Shown: positions 1 through 8,576 of the stretch, in pieces
How the letters are laid out: each line of letters opens with the position of its first letter
Numbering within the stretch: the first letter of the stretch is position 1
The notes under the pieces: model-generated
Database searches by the model: none
What the model saw: the letters and a program-made list of their open reading frames with translations, nothing else
What the model was told of the DNA's origin: nothing
Program-made: the position numbers and the translations under genes
Origin: CABHOJ01 sp965649545
Lineage (GTDB): Bacteria; Pseudomonadota; Gammaproteobacteria; Burkholderiales; Methylophilaceae
Length of the DNA: 11,184 nt
Assembly (NCBI GenBank): GCA_965649545.1
Contig: CBFGLF010000056.1
Coordinates: 1 to 11,184 of the forward strand
Direction of reading: 5' to 3'

Positions 1-1310
<1,310 letters not shown>

Positions 1311-1345
1311 AGACGAATTTAAACCTAAAGCGATAAGTTAAATAT

Positions 1346-3193
1346 ATGGCAAAAGTACATGTTACAGAACTGGTTTTAAGGGATGGTCATCAGTCCCTCA
1401 TCGCAACCCGCATGCGCACGGAAGATATGTTGCCTATCTGCCCTAAACTGGATGCGATCGGTTTCTGGTCCCTCGAGGCCTGGGGTGGGGCGACATTCGA
1501 CGCCTGCGTTCGTTACCTGAAGGAAGACCCATGGGAGCGCCTGAAGAAGCTGCGTAAAGCCCTGCCCAACACCCGCATACAGATGCTGCTGCGTGGTCAG
1601 AACCTGCTGGGCTACCGTCACTACTCTGACGATGTGGTGCGCGCGTTCGTGCAACAGTCGGCTGACTCCGGTGTTGACGTGTTCCGTATATTCGATGCCA
1701 TGAACGACGCACGCAATCTCCGCGTTTCCATCGAGGCCGTGAAGAAGTCCGGTAAACATGCAGAAGGCACCATCAGCTACACCACCAGTCCCGTGCACGA
1801 TATCGCCTATTTCGTCGCACTGGCCAAAGAGATGGAAAGCATGGGTGCGGACACTGTCGCCATCAAGGACATGGCCGGTCTGCTCACGCCACAAGTCACT
1901 TATGAACTGGTCAAGGCGCTGCATGCTGCCATCAAGCTGCCGATCCACTTGCACAGCCATGCGACATCCGGTCTTTCCGCGATGTGCCTGCTGAAAGGCG
2001 TGGAAGCCGGTGCCAGCATCATCGACACATGCAACTCATCGTTCGGTGAAGGTGCCAGCCATCCTTCCACTGAGAGCCTGGTGGCAGCCTTGCAAGGCAC
2101 TGAATACGATACCGGCCTGGACCTCTCAGCCCTGCAGGAGATCACCGCCTACTTCCGTGAGGTACGCAAGAAATACTGGCAGTTTGAGAGCGATTTCACC
2201 GGGGTCGACACGCGCGTGCTCGTCAATCAAGTCCCTGGCGGCATGATCTCCAACCTGTCGAACCAGCTGAAGGAACAAGGCGCTCTGAACCGCATGGATG
2301 AAGTGCTGGCTGAGATTCCGCGTGTGCGCGAGGACCTCGGCTTCCCCCCACTCGTTACGCCCACCTCCCAGATCGTTGGCACGCAAGCCGTGCTGAACGT
2401 CATGACTGGCGCACGCTACAAGTCCGTGACCAATGAGGTGAAGAACTACCTGCTTGGCCAATATGGCAAAGCACCGGCGGCCGTCAACCCAGACGTCAAG
2501 AACCTGGCTGTGGGCAGCTCCGAGGTCATCACCTGCCGTCCGGCAGATCTGCTCGAAGACGAGATGGATAAACTGCGTGCGGAATCCGAGAATCTTGCGA
2601 AATCTGAAGAGGACGTCCTGACCTATGCCATGTTCCCAGACTTGGCCAAGACCTTCCTGCAGGAACGGAACGCCGGCACATTGAAACCTGAACCGTTGCT
2701 GACCAAGGAAGCGGTCACCTCCAGCGGGGCGCACTACGCACCCAACGAATTCAAGGTGACGTTGCATGGCGAGACCTTCCACATCAAGCTGACCGGTAGC
2801 GGCCACCAGGGTGAAGAGCAGCGCCCCTTCTATGTCTCCGTCGATGGGGTGGCAGAGGAAGTGATGGTCGAGACATTGAGCGAGATCGAAGTGTCAGGCG
2901 GCAAGAGCAACGGTAACGGCAAGAAGAAGACCACGTCTACTGCTGGCTCGAATGGCCGTCCTCGCCCAACCCACAGCGGCTGTGTCACCACTGCCATGCC
3001 GGGCACCATCGTCGACGTCAAGGTCAAGGCAGGCGACAAGGTGAATGCCGGTGATGCCGTGCTGGTGATCGAAGCCATGAAGATGGAGAACGAGATCCAG
3101 GCCTCGAAATCAGGCATCGTCGTTGCCGTGCATGTCGCCAAGGGAGATAGCGTGACCCCTGACGAATCTCTGCTGGAAATCCAGCCAGAGTAA
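1346..3193 (+). CDS. pycB: Pyruvate carboxylase subunit B (carboxyltransferase plus biotin carrier; OadA-like)
   Basis: This 615-residue subunit moves the carboxyl group from carboxybiotin to pyruvate, forming oxaloacetate. The N-terminal HMGL-like TIM barrel starts with LRDGHQSL (Asp13 is a metal ligand), has IKDMAGLL with Lys174 at the position of the carboxylated lysine, and HLHSH (201-205) with the two metal-binding histidines. A conserved carboxylase domain follows. A Gly/Asn/Lys/Ser-rich linker at about 518-541 then leads to a biotinyl domain with EAMKMENE, where Lys579 is the predicted biotin site. The same architecture occurs in the alpha subunit of the sodium-pumping oxaloacetate decarboxylase. 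No oadG or oadB lies beside it here, while a biotin carboxylase gene lies directly upstream, so pyruvate carboxylase is preferred. The ATG at 1346 begins right at the domain. The sequence before it is AT-rich and has no good Shine-Dalgarno, so translation may rely partly on coupling to the upstream gene. Confidence 0.9.
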   Translation: MAKVHVTELVLRDGHQSLIATRMRTEDMLPICPKLDAIGFWSLEAWGGATFDACVRYLKEDPWERLKKLRKALPNTRIQMLLRGQNLLGYRHYSDDVVRAFVQQSADSGVDVFRIFDAMNDARNLRVSIEAVKKSGKHAEGTISYTTSPVHDIAYFVALAKEMESMGADTVAIKDMAGLLTPQVTYELVKALHAAIKLPIHLHSHATSGLSAMCLLKGVEAGASIIDTCNSSFGEGASHPSTESLVAALQGTEYDTGLDLSALQEITAYFREVRKKYWQFESDFTGVDTRVLVNQVPGGMISNLSNQLKEQGALNRMDEVLAEIPRVREDLGFPPLVTPTSQIVGTQAVLNVMTGARYKSVTNEVKNYLLGQYGKAPAAVNPDVKNLAVGSSEVITCRPADLLEDEMDKLRAESENLAKSEEDVLTYAMFPDLAKTFLQERNAGTLKPEPLLTKEAVTSSGAHYAPNEFKVTLHGETFHIKLTGSGHQGEEQRPFYVSVDGVAEEVMVETLSEIEVSGGKSNGNGKKKTTSTAGSNGRPRPTHSGCVTTAMPGTIVDVKVKAGDKVNAGDAVLVIEAMKMENEIQASKSGIVVAVHVAKGDSVTPDESLLEIQPE

Positions 3194-3216
3194 TATCGCG
3201 GCCATATCGATACCAG

Positions 3217-3250
3217 AAGCCGGCAGACAACACCCCCTGCCGGCTTTTTT
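3217..3250 (+). terminator. Intrinsic terminator after the pyruvate carboxylase genes
   Basis: A perfect 10-bp stem (AAGCCGGCAG at 3217-3226 with CTGCCGGCTT at 3237-3246) encloses a 10-nt loop. A six-T run at 3245-3250 overlaps the end of the stem. The core stem is GC-rich and the T-tract follows directly, so this is a textbook rho-independent terminator for transcripts from the left. It sits 23 bases after the stop codon of the carboxyltransferase gene and only 14 bases before the next start codon. Confidence 0.93.
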
Positions 3251-3264
3251 ATTCAACAGAACCC

Positions 3265-3849
3265 ATGACCACTCCCAAACTGATCCTCGCCTCTTCTTCC
3301 ATCTATCGCAAGGAATTACTGGAGCATCTGCAGCTCCCATTCGGCGTCATCTCCCCTGACGTCGACGAAACGCCGCGAGCGAACGAGGCACCTGAGCAAA
3401 CAGCGCTACGCCTCGCTCAAGAGAAAGCCCGTAAAGTCGGCGTCTCGGAGCCGGACGCACTGATCATCGGGTGCGACCAGGTGGCCATCCTGGATGGCGT
3501 ACAACTGGGCAAACCTTTGACCCACGACAACGCAGTCAGACAATTGCGCTTGATGCGCGGGCGGGAAGTCACCTTTCACAGCGCCCTGTGCTTGTTCAAT
3601 GCACACACTGGGCATATGCAGGCCGATGTGGTGCCCACGGTGGTGACGTTCAGGCAACTCAGCGACGACCAGATCGAGCATTACCTGCAGAAGGAACAGC
3701 CGTATCATTGTGCTGGCAGCGCGAAATCGGAAGGCCTGGGCATCGCACTGATCGCCGCCATCCATGGCGACGATCCCAATGCCTTGATCGGCCTGCCCTT
3801 GATCCGCCTGATCACCATGTTGCAACATGAAGGCGTCAACGTCATCTGA
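3265..3849 (+). CDS. Maf-family nucleotide pyrophosphatase, YceF type (m7GTP pyrophosphatase)
   Basis: This 194-residue cytoplasmic protein matches the Maf/HAM1-like fold, which hydrolyses non-canonical nucleoside triphosphates to monophosphates. It starts with the Maf motif LILASSSIYRKELL (about 6-19) and carries IIGCDQV with the likely catalytic Asp71. The later segment YHCAGSAKSEGLGIAL followed by DPNALIGLPL is characteristic of the YceF subgroup. In E. coli that subgroup prefers 7-methyl-GTP, whereas YhdE-type Maf proteins act on dTTP and UTP. Length is normal for the family. The ATG at 3265 gives the expected N-terminus, but no convincing Shine-Dalgarno precedes it. The gene begins just after a strong terminator, so it must use its own promoter or readthrough. 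The substrate is inferred from subgroup motifs only. Confidence 0.9.
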   Translation: MTTPKLILASSSIYRKELLEHLQLPFGVISPDVDETPRANEAPEQTALRLAQEKARKVGVSEPDALIIGCDQVAILDGVQLGKPLTHDNAVRQLRLMRGREVTFHSALCLFNAHTGHMQADVVPTVVTFRQLSDDQIEHYLQKEQPYHCAGSAKSEGLGIALIAAIHGDDPNALIGLPLIRLITMLQHEGVNVI

Positions 3850-3876
3850 CACCACAACGTTCTAAGGCTACATTTC

Positions 3877-3882
3877 AGGAGA
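3877..3882 (+). promoter_or_regulatory. Strong ribosome binding site of the DUF4139 gene
   Basis: AGGAGA lies five bases before the ATG at 3888. It is among the best Shine-Dalgarno sequences on the plus strand of this window. It supports that ATG as the start, and therefore the signal peptide read from it. Confidence 0.8.
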
Positions 3883-3887
3883 ACTCG

Positions 3888-5342
3888 ATGCATTTCAAAC
3901 GTCGTAGTACCGTATCCCTTGCCATCCTTGCCTTAAGCACCTCACTGCATGCCGCAGAACCCGAAGAGACCCGCAGTACGCTGGACGACCAGCAAAGTGT
4001 CGCTGTCACCATCTACAACCAGAATCTGGCGCTGGTGAAAGACCAGCGCAAGGTCAAGCTCAACACCGGAGCGAACAAGTTGGCCTTGCGCGATGTCAGT
4101 GCGCAGATCCGCCCCGAAACCGCCCTGCTGCGCAGCTTGACGCAGGCTGGCGGCTTGTCGATCCTCGAACAGAACTTCGATTTCGACCTGTTGACGCCGC
4201 AGAAGCTGCTGGAGAAATACGTTGGCCACACTGTGACTGTGGTCAAGACCAACCCGGCGACCGGCATGGAAACCTCAGAGCAGGCACAAGTCCTCTCAGC
4301 CAATAACGGTGTGGTCATGAAGATCGGCGACCGCATCGAGACCGGCATCCCGGGTCGCATCGTCTACAGCGACGTACCTGCCAACCTGCGTGACCGACCG
4401 ACCTTGGTCGTCCAGCTGAATAGCAAGACCGCGGCGGAACAGAACGTTGAGCTAAGTTATCTGACCTCGGGACTGGGCTGGAAAGCCGACTACGTCGCCG
4501 AGCTCAGTCCTTCCGAAGACAGGCTGGACCTCTCAGGCTGGGTGACGCTCACCAATACCAGCGGCACGACTTACCGCAACGCCAAGCTCCAGCTCGTGGC
4601 CGGGGATGTCAATCGTGTGCCCGAGATGCGCCCGATGGTGAAGACCATGCGCATGGATGCCATGGCGGCTGAAGCTACGGCTCCGATGGCCGAAGAGTCC
4701 CTGCTCGAATATCACCTCTACACGCTGGATCGCCCTACCACCATCGCCGAGAACCAGACCAAGCAGGTCGCGCTGTTGTCCGCTACCGCTGTTCCTGCCC
4801 GCAAGGAGCTCGTTTTGCGTGGTGAGGAGTACTACTATCAAGCGAGTTACCTTCCCAACAATGGCGAACTGGGCCAGAAGCTAAAAGTCGGCGTATTCGT
4901 CGAATTCGACAACAAGGAGGCCAGTAAACTCGGCATGCCGCTGCCCAAGGGGGTGATGCGCGTATACAAGAAAGATAGTGCCGGTAACGCACAATTCGTC
5001 GGTGAGGATAATATCGACCACACACCCAAGAACGAGCCTGTGCGACTCAAACTCGGCAATGCCTTCGACGTAACCGCGGACAGGAAACAGACTGATTTCA
5101 AACGCTTGCCCAACCCGGCCAAAGGCAATAGCGCATTCGAGAGCGCATACGAGATCGTACTGAAGAACGCCAAGAAGGAACGGGTGACCATCACCGTTCA
5201 AGAGCCTATCCCCGCCGACTGGAAGATGTTGAAATCCAGCCACCCGCATGAAAAAGCCAACAGCAATCTCGCGACCTGGAAGATCGACATCCCGGCCGAA
5301 GGCAAGGCCACCCTCACCTATCGCGTGCAAGTGAAATATTGA
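3888..5342 (+). CDS. Exported DUF4139 domain protein of unknown function
   Basis: The 484-residue product begins with a signal peptide: a basic start (KRR), a hydrophobic core at about 9-20, and a likely cut after Ala22 (LHA-AEPEE). It should therefore act in the periplasm or at the envelope. The mature N-terminus (about 37-80, with VTIYNQNLALVKDQRKV) and the central block (about 189-245, with YLTSGLGWKADYVAELSP and LTNTSGTTYRNAKLQLVAGD) match the DUF4139 family. The rest is beta-rich, ending in a likely Ig-like strand set (about 418-484). A short segment at 247-267 holds six methionines and looks like a flexible linker or surface loop. There is no recognisable catalytic motif and I do not assign a function. 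It follows the Maf gene by 38 bases, has its own strong ribosome binding site and overlaps the next gene by one base. Confidence 0.85.
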   Translation: MHFKRRSTVSLAILALSTSLHAAEPEETRSTLDDQQSVAVTIYNQNLALVKDQRKVKLNTGANKLALRDVSAQIRPETALLRSLTQAGGLSILEQNFDFDLLTPQKLLEKYVGHTVTVVKTNPATGMETSEQAQVLSANNGVVMKIGDRIETGIPGRIVYSDVPANLRDRPTLVVQLNSKTAAEQNVELSYLTSGLGWKADYVAELSPSEDRLDLSGWVTLTNTSGTTYRNAKLQLVAGDVNRVPEMRPMVKTMRMDAMAAEATAPMAEESLLEYHLYTLDRPTTIAENQTKQVALLSATAVPARKELVLRGEEYYYQASYLPNNGELGQKLKVGVFVEFDNKEASKLGMPLPKGVMRVYKKDSAGNAQFVGEDNIDHTPKNEPVRLKLGNAFDVTADRKQTDFKRLPNPAKGNSAFESAYEIVLKNAKKERVTITVQEPIPADWKMLKSSHPHEKANSNLATWKIDIPAEGKATLTYRVQVKY

Positions 5343-6049
5343 TGCCCGGGACGCTCTACCTGTTGCCAGTCACGCTGGGCGATGACCAGCTGACACGCGC
5401 CCTGCCAGCCGATGTGATCGGGCTGGCACAAAGACTGGATACCTTCGTGGTCGAGAACGAGAAGACGGCACGCCGTTTTCTCGGGCTCATCAAGACCATC
5501 AAGCCGGTACGTGAACTGGAGATGCTGCTGCTCAACGAGCATACCGATGACAAGACATTGCCTGCGTTGCTTGCGCCCCTGCTGGCGGGCAAGGATGTCG
5601 GGCTGATGTCGGAAGCCGGATGCCCGGGCATCGCTGACCCGGGTGCGAAGTTGGCCGAGCTGGCTCATCGCAAGGGCATACGCGTGGCACCCCTGGTGGG
5701 ACCATCTTCCATTCTGCTGGGCCTGATGGCCTCAGGCTTCAATGGTCAGCGCTTCACTTTCCTGGGTTATCTGCCCAGCGACAAAGCTGAGCGCATCAAG
5801 GCATTGAAAGCTTTGGAGCAAACCTCACAGCGACTGGGCGAAACACAGATATTCATCGAAACGCCCTACCGCAACCAGCATATGTTGGAAGATATCTTGT
5901 CGCATTGCCAATCGCAGACGCGTCTATGCATTGCGAGCAATGTCAGCCTCGAACAGGAATTGATCATCAGCCGCCCCATCGCTGAATGGCGCAAATCGAC
6001 ACTGCCCGACCTGCACAAGCAACCGACAGTGTTCCTGCTACTGGCCTAA
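5342..6049 (+). CDS. Short RsmI-like SAM-dependent methyltransferase (tetrapyrrole methylase family)
   Basis: This is a 235-residue member of the tetrapyrrole methylase superfamily, closest in motifs to RsmI, the 16S rRNA C1402 2'-O-methyltransferase. It has an LYLLPVTLGD start where RsmI has a PTPIGNL-like motif, the SAM-binding segment SEAGCPGIADPGA (90-102), GPSSILLGLMASGF (120-133), FLGYLP (140-145) and IFIETPYRN (170-178). True RsmI proteins are about 280-290 residues and have a C-terminal domain. This one ends soon after the catalytic fold and diverges at the N-terminal motif, so it is better read as a paralogue of unknown substrate. The ATG at 5342 shares a base with the upstream TGA (TGATG), suggesting translational coupling. 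A TTG three bases earlier is an alternative start. Its 3' end overlaps the convergent rnhB by 12 bases. Confidence 0.85.
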   Translation: MPGTLYLLPVTLGDDQLTRALPADVIGLAQRLDTFVVENEKTARRFLGLIKTIKPVRELEMLLLNEHTDDKTLPALLAPLLAGKDVGLMSEAGCPGIADPGAKLAELAHRKGIRVAPLVGPSSILLGLMASGFNGQRFTFLGYLPSDKAERIKALKALEQTSQRLGETQIFIETPYRNQHMLEDILSHCQSQTRLCIASNVSLEQELIISRPIAEWRKSTLPDLHKQPTVFLLLA

Positions 6050-6631
6050 CGAGCGTCCATCTAGCGCCAGCAATTTCCTGACCGGGGCATAGCTACGCCT
6101 GTGGACGGGCGACACCCCATGCAGCATGAGGCATTCCATGTGATGGGCCGTAGGGTAACCTTTGTGCTTGGCGAAATCATATTGCGGGTAAATCGCATGT
6201 AACCGCATCATCTCGGCATCCCGTGCCGTCTTGGCCAGGATGGAAGCTGCCGCGATAGCAGCCACTTTGCTATCTCCCTGTACGATGGCCTCCGCGGGCA
6301 TACTGACACGGGGGCAATGCAAGCCATCGACCTGGATCATATCCGGCATCTGCTGCAGGCTCTCTACCGCCCGCTTCATCGCAAGCAGGCTTGCCTGCAG
6401 GATGTTGATCTCGTCGATCTCCTCGACGCTACTACTGGCGATGGCCCAGGCCAGCGCGTGCTGTTTAATCTCGATGGCGAGTTGGTCGCGCTTTTTTTCC
6501 GACAATTTTTTGGAATCGTTGATCCCTGGGATAGGCCGCACCGGATCCAGGATCACCGCGGCGGCGTAGACTGCGCCTGCCAGCGGGCCTCGCCCAGCCT
6601 CATCGACACCACAGATCAGCTGCAGGCTCAC
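6038..6631 (-). CDS. rnhB: Ribonuclease HII
   Basis: The 197-residue enzyme cleaves the RNA strand of RNA-DNA hybrids and nicks at single ribonucleotides embedded in duplex DNA. The RNase HII signature is complete: GVDEAGRGPLAG with Asp10 and Glu11, VDG with Asp102, and GDSKVAAIAAASILAK with Asp120 make the four-acid metal site. The GRG motif (13-15) and the GYPT tyrosine (159) are the elements used to read a ribonucleotide-deoxyribonucleotide junction. The start is GTG at 6631-6629, and the four bases GTGA are shared with the stop of lpxB, so translation is probably coupled. Length is normal. It is the last gene of the lipid A cluster, a common position for rnhB in proteobacteria. Its TAG stop lies inside the end of the convergent methyltransferase gene. 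Confidence 0.97.
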   Translation of the reverse strand: MSLQLICGVDEAGRGPLAGAVYAAAVILDPVRPIPGINDSKKLSEKKRDQLAIEIKQHALAWAIASSSVEEIDEINILQASLLAMKRAVESLQQMPDMIQVDGLHCPRVSMPAEAIVQGDSKVAAIAAASILAKTARDAEMMRLHAIYPQYDFAKHKGYPTAHHMECLMLHGVSPVHRRSYAPVRKLLALDGRSLGQ

Positions 6632-7764
6632 GGTAGATAAGCCAGGATGGCCTCGGCGGCCTTTTCCTCGGTGTTCTGGCGCAGCGTCTCATGGATACGG
6701 GTGAACTCGGCACGGATCTCCTGCATCAAGGTCTTGTCGCTGACCATACGCAACGTCGTTTCCGCGAGCTTTTCCGGGATGGCGTCATGCTGCAGCAATT
6801 CAGGTACCACGAAACGCCCGGCGAGGATGTTGGGTAATCCGACGTAAGGCAGGTAATTCATGCGTTTCAATATCCACCAACTCAGGCGTGGCATGCGGTA
6901 CGTGATGACCATGGGCCGCTTGAGTAATGCGGCTTCCAGCGTCGCTGTACCGGACGCCACGATGACCGCATCGGCCGCCTCCATGGCCATGTGCGCATGG
7001 CCGAACAGGATTTGGATCGGTGTCTCGTAGGCCTGGTTGGCATACATCGCCTGTTCGAAGATCGCTCTCGTCTCGCGGGTGATCAACGGGACCAGGAACT
7101 GCACGTCCGGATGCTCCTGAGCGATCAATTGGGCGGTCTTCACGTAGAGATCCGCCAGTTGCTTCACTTCGCTCTGCCGGCTGCCAGGCAACATGGCGAT
7201 CACCAGTTTGTCGTCTTTGAGCTTGAGGCTCTCCCGCGCACCCTGTCTGTCCGGTTCCATCGGCAGGATGTCCGCCAAGGGATGTCCGACATACGTGACC
7301 GGCACATTGGCCGCTTCGTAGATCGCCGGCTCGAAAGGGAACAGCGCGAGCATATGGGAGACGGCACGCTTGATCTTGCCGATGCGTCCTTTGCGCCATG
7401 CCCAGATCGACGGGCTGACATAATGGATCGTGGGGATGCCCTTACGCTTGAGTTTGCGCTCCAGCCCGAAATTGAAATCCGGCGCATCGATGCCGATGAA
7501 CAGGTCTGGTTTGGTCTTGATGAAGAACTGTGCAAGCTCGCTGCGGATCTTCAACAGCCCGGGCAAGTGGCGCAAGACCTCGACATAGCCGCGCACGGAC
7601 AGCCGTTCGATCGGAAACAAGGAGCGAGCACCCTCCCCTTGCATCTTGGGGCCTGCGATCCCGATGAATTCGATATCCGGCCGATGCTTCTTCAATGCAC
7701 GAATGAGATGACTACCGATCAGATCGCCGGAGGCTTCTCCGGCCACGATGCCGACTTTAGGCAT
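6628..7764 (-). CDS. lpxB: Lipid-A-disaccharide synthase
   Basis: This 378-residue GT19 glycosyltransferase joins UDP-2,3-diacylglucosamine to lipid X (2,3-diacylglucosamine 1-phosphate), giving the beta-1,6 disaccharide of lipid A. It works at the inner face of the inner membrane. Diagnostic segments are GEASGDLIGSHLI (9-21), FIGIAGPKM, GIDAPDFN (91-98, with the conserved acidic residue), HYVSPSIWAWRKGR (114-127), GHPL (160-163), MLPGSRQSEV (191-200) and ASGTATLEAALLKRPMV (270-286, the nucleotide-sugar site). Length is normal and no key segment is missing. The ATG at 7764 is preceded by an AGGAA-type ribosome binding site that lies against the end of lpxA. The lpxA stop is only 8 bases upstream, and the 3' end overlaps rnhB by 4 bases. 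Confidence 0.97.
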   Translation of the reverse strand: MPKVGIVAGEASGDLIGSHLIRALKKHRPDIEFIGIAGPKMQGEGARSLFPIERLSVRGYVEVLRHLPGLLKIRSELAQFFIKTKPDLFIGIDAPDFNFGLERKLKRKGIPTIHYVSPSIWAWRKGRIGKIKRAVSHMLALFPFEPAIYEAANVPVTYVGHPLADILPMEPDRQGARESLKLKDDKLVIAMLPGSRQSEVKQLADLYVKTAQLIAQEHPDVQFLVPLITRETRAIFEQAMYANQAYETPIQILFGHAHMAMEAADAVIVASGTATLEAALLKRPMVITYRMPRLSWWILKRMNYLPYVGLPNILAGRFVVPELLQHDAIPEKLAETTLRMVSDKTLMQEIRAEFTRIHETLRQNTEEKAAEAILAYLP

Positions 7765-7772
7765 GTTGATTC

Positions 7773-8552
7773 CTAGCGGACGATGCCGCGGGTCGATGTG
7801 TTGAGGAACTCCAGGAGAATGCCGATCTCACTGCACTTATCCAACTGCTGGGTCAGCTCTTTCTTAGCTTCTTCCAGTGTCAGGCCATTGCGATACAGCG
7901 TCTTGTAAGCGCGCTTGATCTGTAGGATGGCCTCAGGCGAAAAGCCTCGACGCTTGAGGCCTTCGCTGTTGATGCCGTGCGGTTTGGCATCGTAACCCGC
8001 TGCGGTCACGTAAGGCGGGATGTCCTTGAACACGACCGAACCCACCGCAGTGATGATGTGTGAACCGATCTTGCAGAACTGATGGATCAGGGTGAAGCCG
8101 CCCAGAATGGCGTAATCATGCACGTCGACATGGCCCGCGAGCGAGGAGTTGTTGGCGAAGATCGTGTGATTACCGATCTGGCAATCATGGGCGATATGGA
8201 CATAGGCCATGATCCAGTTATCATTGCCGATACGCGTGGCGCCCTTGTCCTGCACCGTGCCACGGTTGAAGGTGCAGAATTCACGAATGGTGTTGTTGTC
8301 ACCGATCTCGAGCGTAGTCGGCTCGTCCCGGTATTTCTTGTCCTGCGGCTGCTCGCCCAGAGAAGAGAACTGGAATATCTGGTTCTGCTTGCCGATGGTG
8401 GTCGGCCCTTGAATGACGACATGGCTGCCGATTCGGGTGCCAGCATCGATGCGCACGTCAGGTCCGATGACCGTATAAGGCCCGACTTCCACTGTGGAGT
8501 CGAGCTCAGCGCGAGGGTCGATGATCGCGGTGGGATGGATGATAGATGTCAT
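7773..8552 (-). CDS. lpxA: UDP-N-acetylglucosamine acyltransferase
   Basis: The 259-residue enzyme catalyses the first step of lipid A synthesis, transferring a 3-hydroxyacyl chain from ACP to the 3-OH of UDP-GlcNAc. Residues 1 to about 190 form the left-handed parallel beta-helix of hexapeptide repeats (HPTAIIDPRAELD onward). The C-terminal helical domain starts near EGLKRRGFS. The catalytic histidine is His122 in VHIAHDCQIGN, equivalent to E. coli His125. The position equivalent to the E. coli acyl-chain ruler Gly173 is Val170 in HIITAVGSVV. A bulkier residue there suggests a preference for a chain shorter than C14. The gene lies 24 bases after fabZ and 8 bases before lpxB. The ribosome binding site is modest (an AAGAAG stretch), but the ATG gives the standard N-terminus. 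Confidence 0.97.
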   Translation of the reverse strand: MTSIIHPTAIIDPRAELDSTVEVGPYTVIGPDVRIDAGTRIGSHVVIQGPTTIGKQNQIFQFSSLGEQPQDKKYRDEPTTLEIGDNNTIREFCTFNRGTVQDKGATRIGNDNWIMAYVHIAHDCQIGNHTIFANNSSLAGHVDVHDYAILGGFTLIHQFCKIGSHIITAVGSVVFKDIPPYVTAAGYDAKPHGINSEGLKRRGFSPEAILQIKRAYKTLYRNGLTLEEAKKELTQQLDKCSEIGILLEFLNTSTRGIVR

Positions 8553-8576
8553 ACGGCTTCTTGATTCTCTGATTGC

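Noticed and set aside
2126..2806. 226-codon minus-strand frame opposite the carboxyltransferase gene
   Set aside because: It lies fully inside a well-supported gene and the product resembles no domain.
1346..3193. Sodium-pumping oxaloacetate decarboxylase alpha subunit
   Set aside because: The domain layout is the same, but no oadG or oadB is adjacent and a biotin carboxylase gene lies 35 bases upstream, favouring pyruvate carboxylase.
6991..7776. 261-codon plus-strand frame opposite lpxB
   Set aside because: Its length is explained by the codon bias of lpxB. The product is rich in Asp, His and Arg in the manner of reverse-strand translations, with no recognisable motif.
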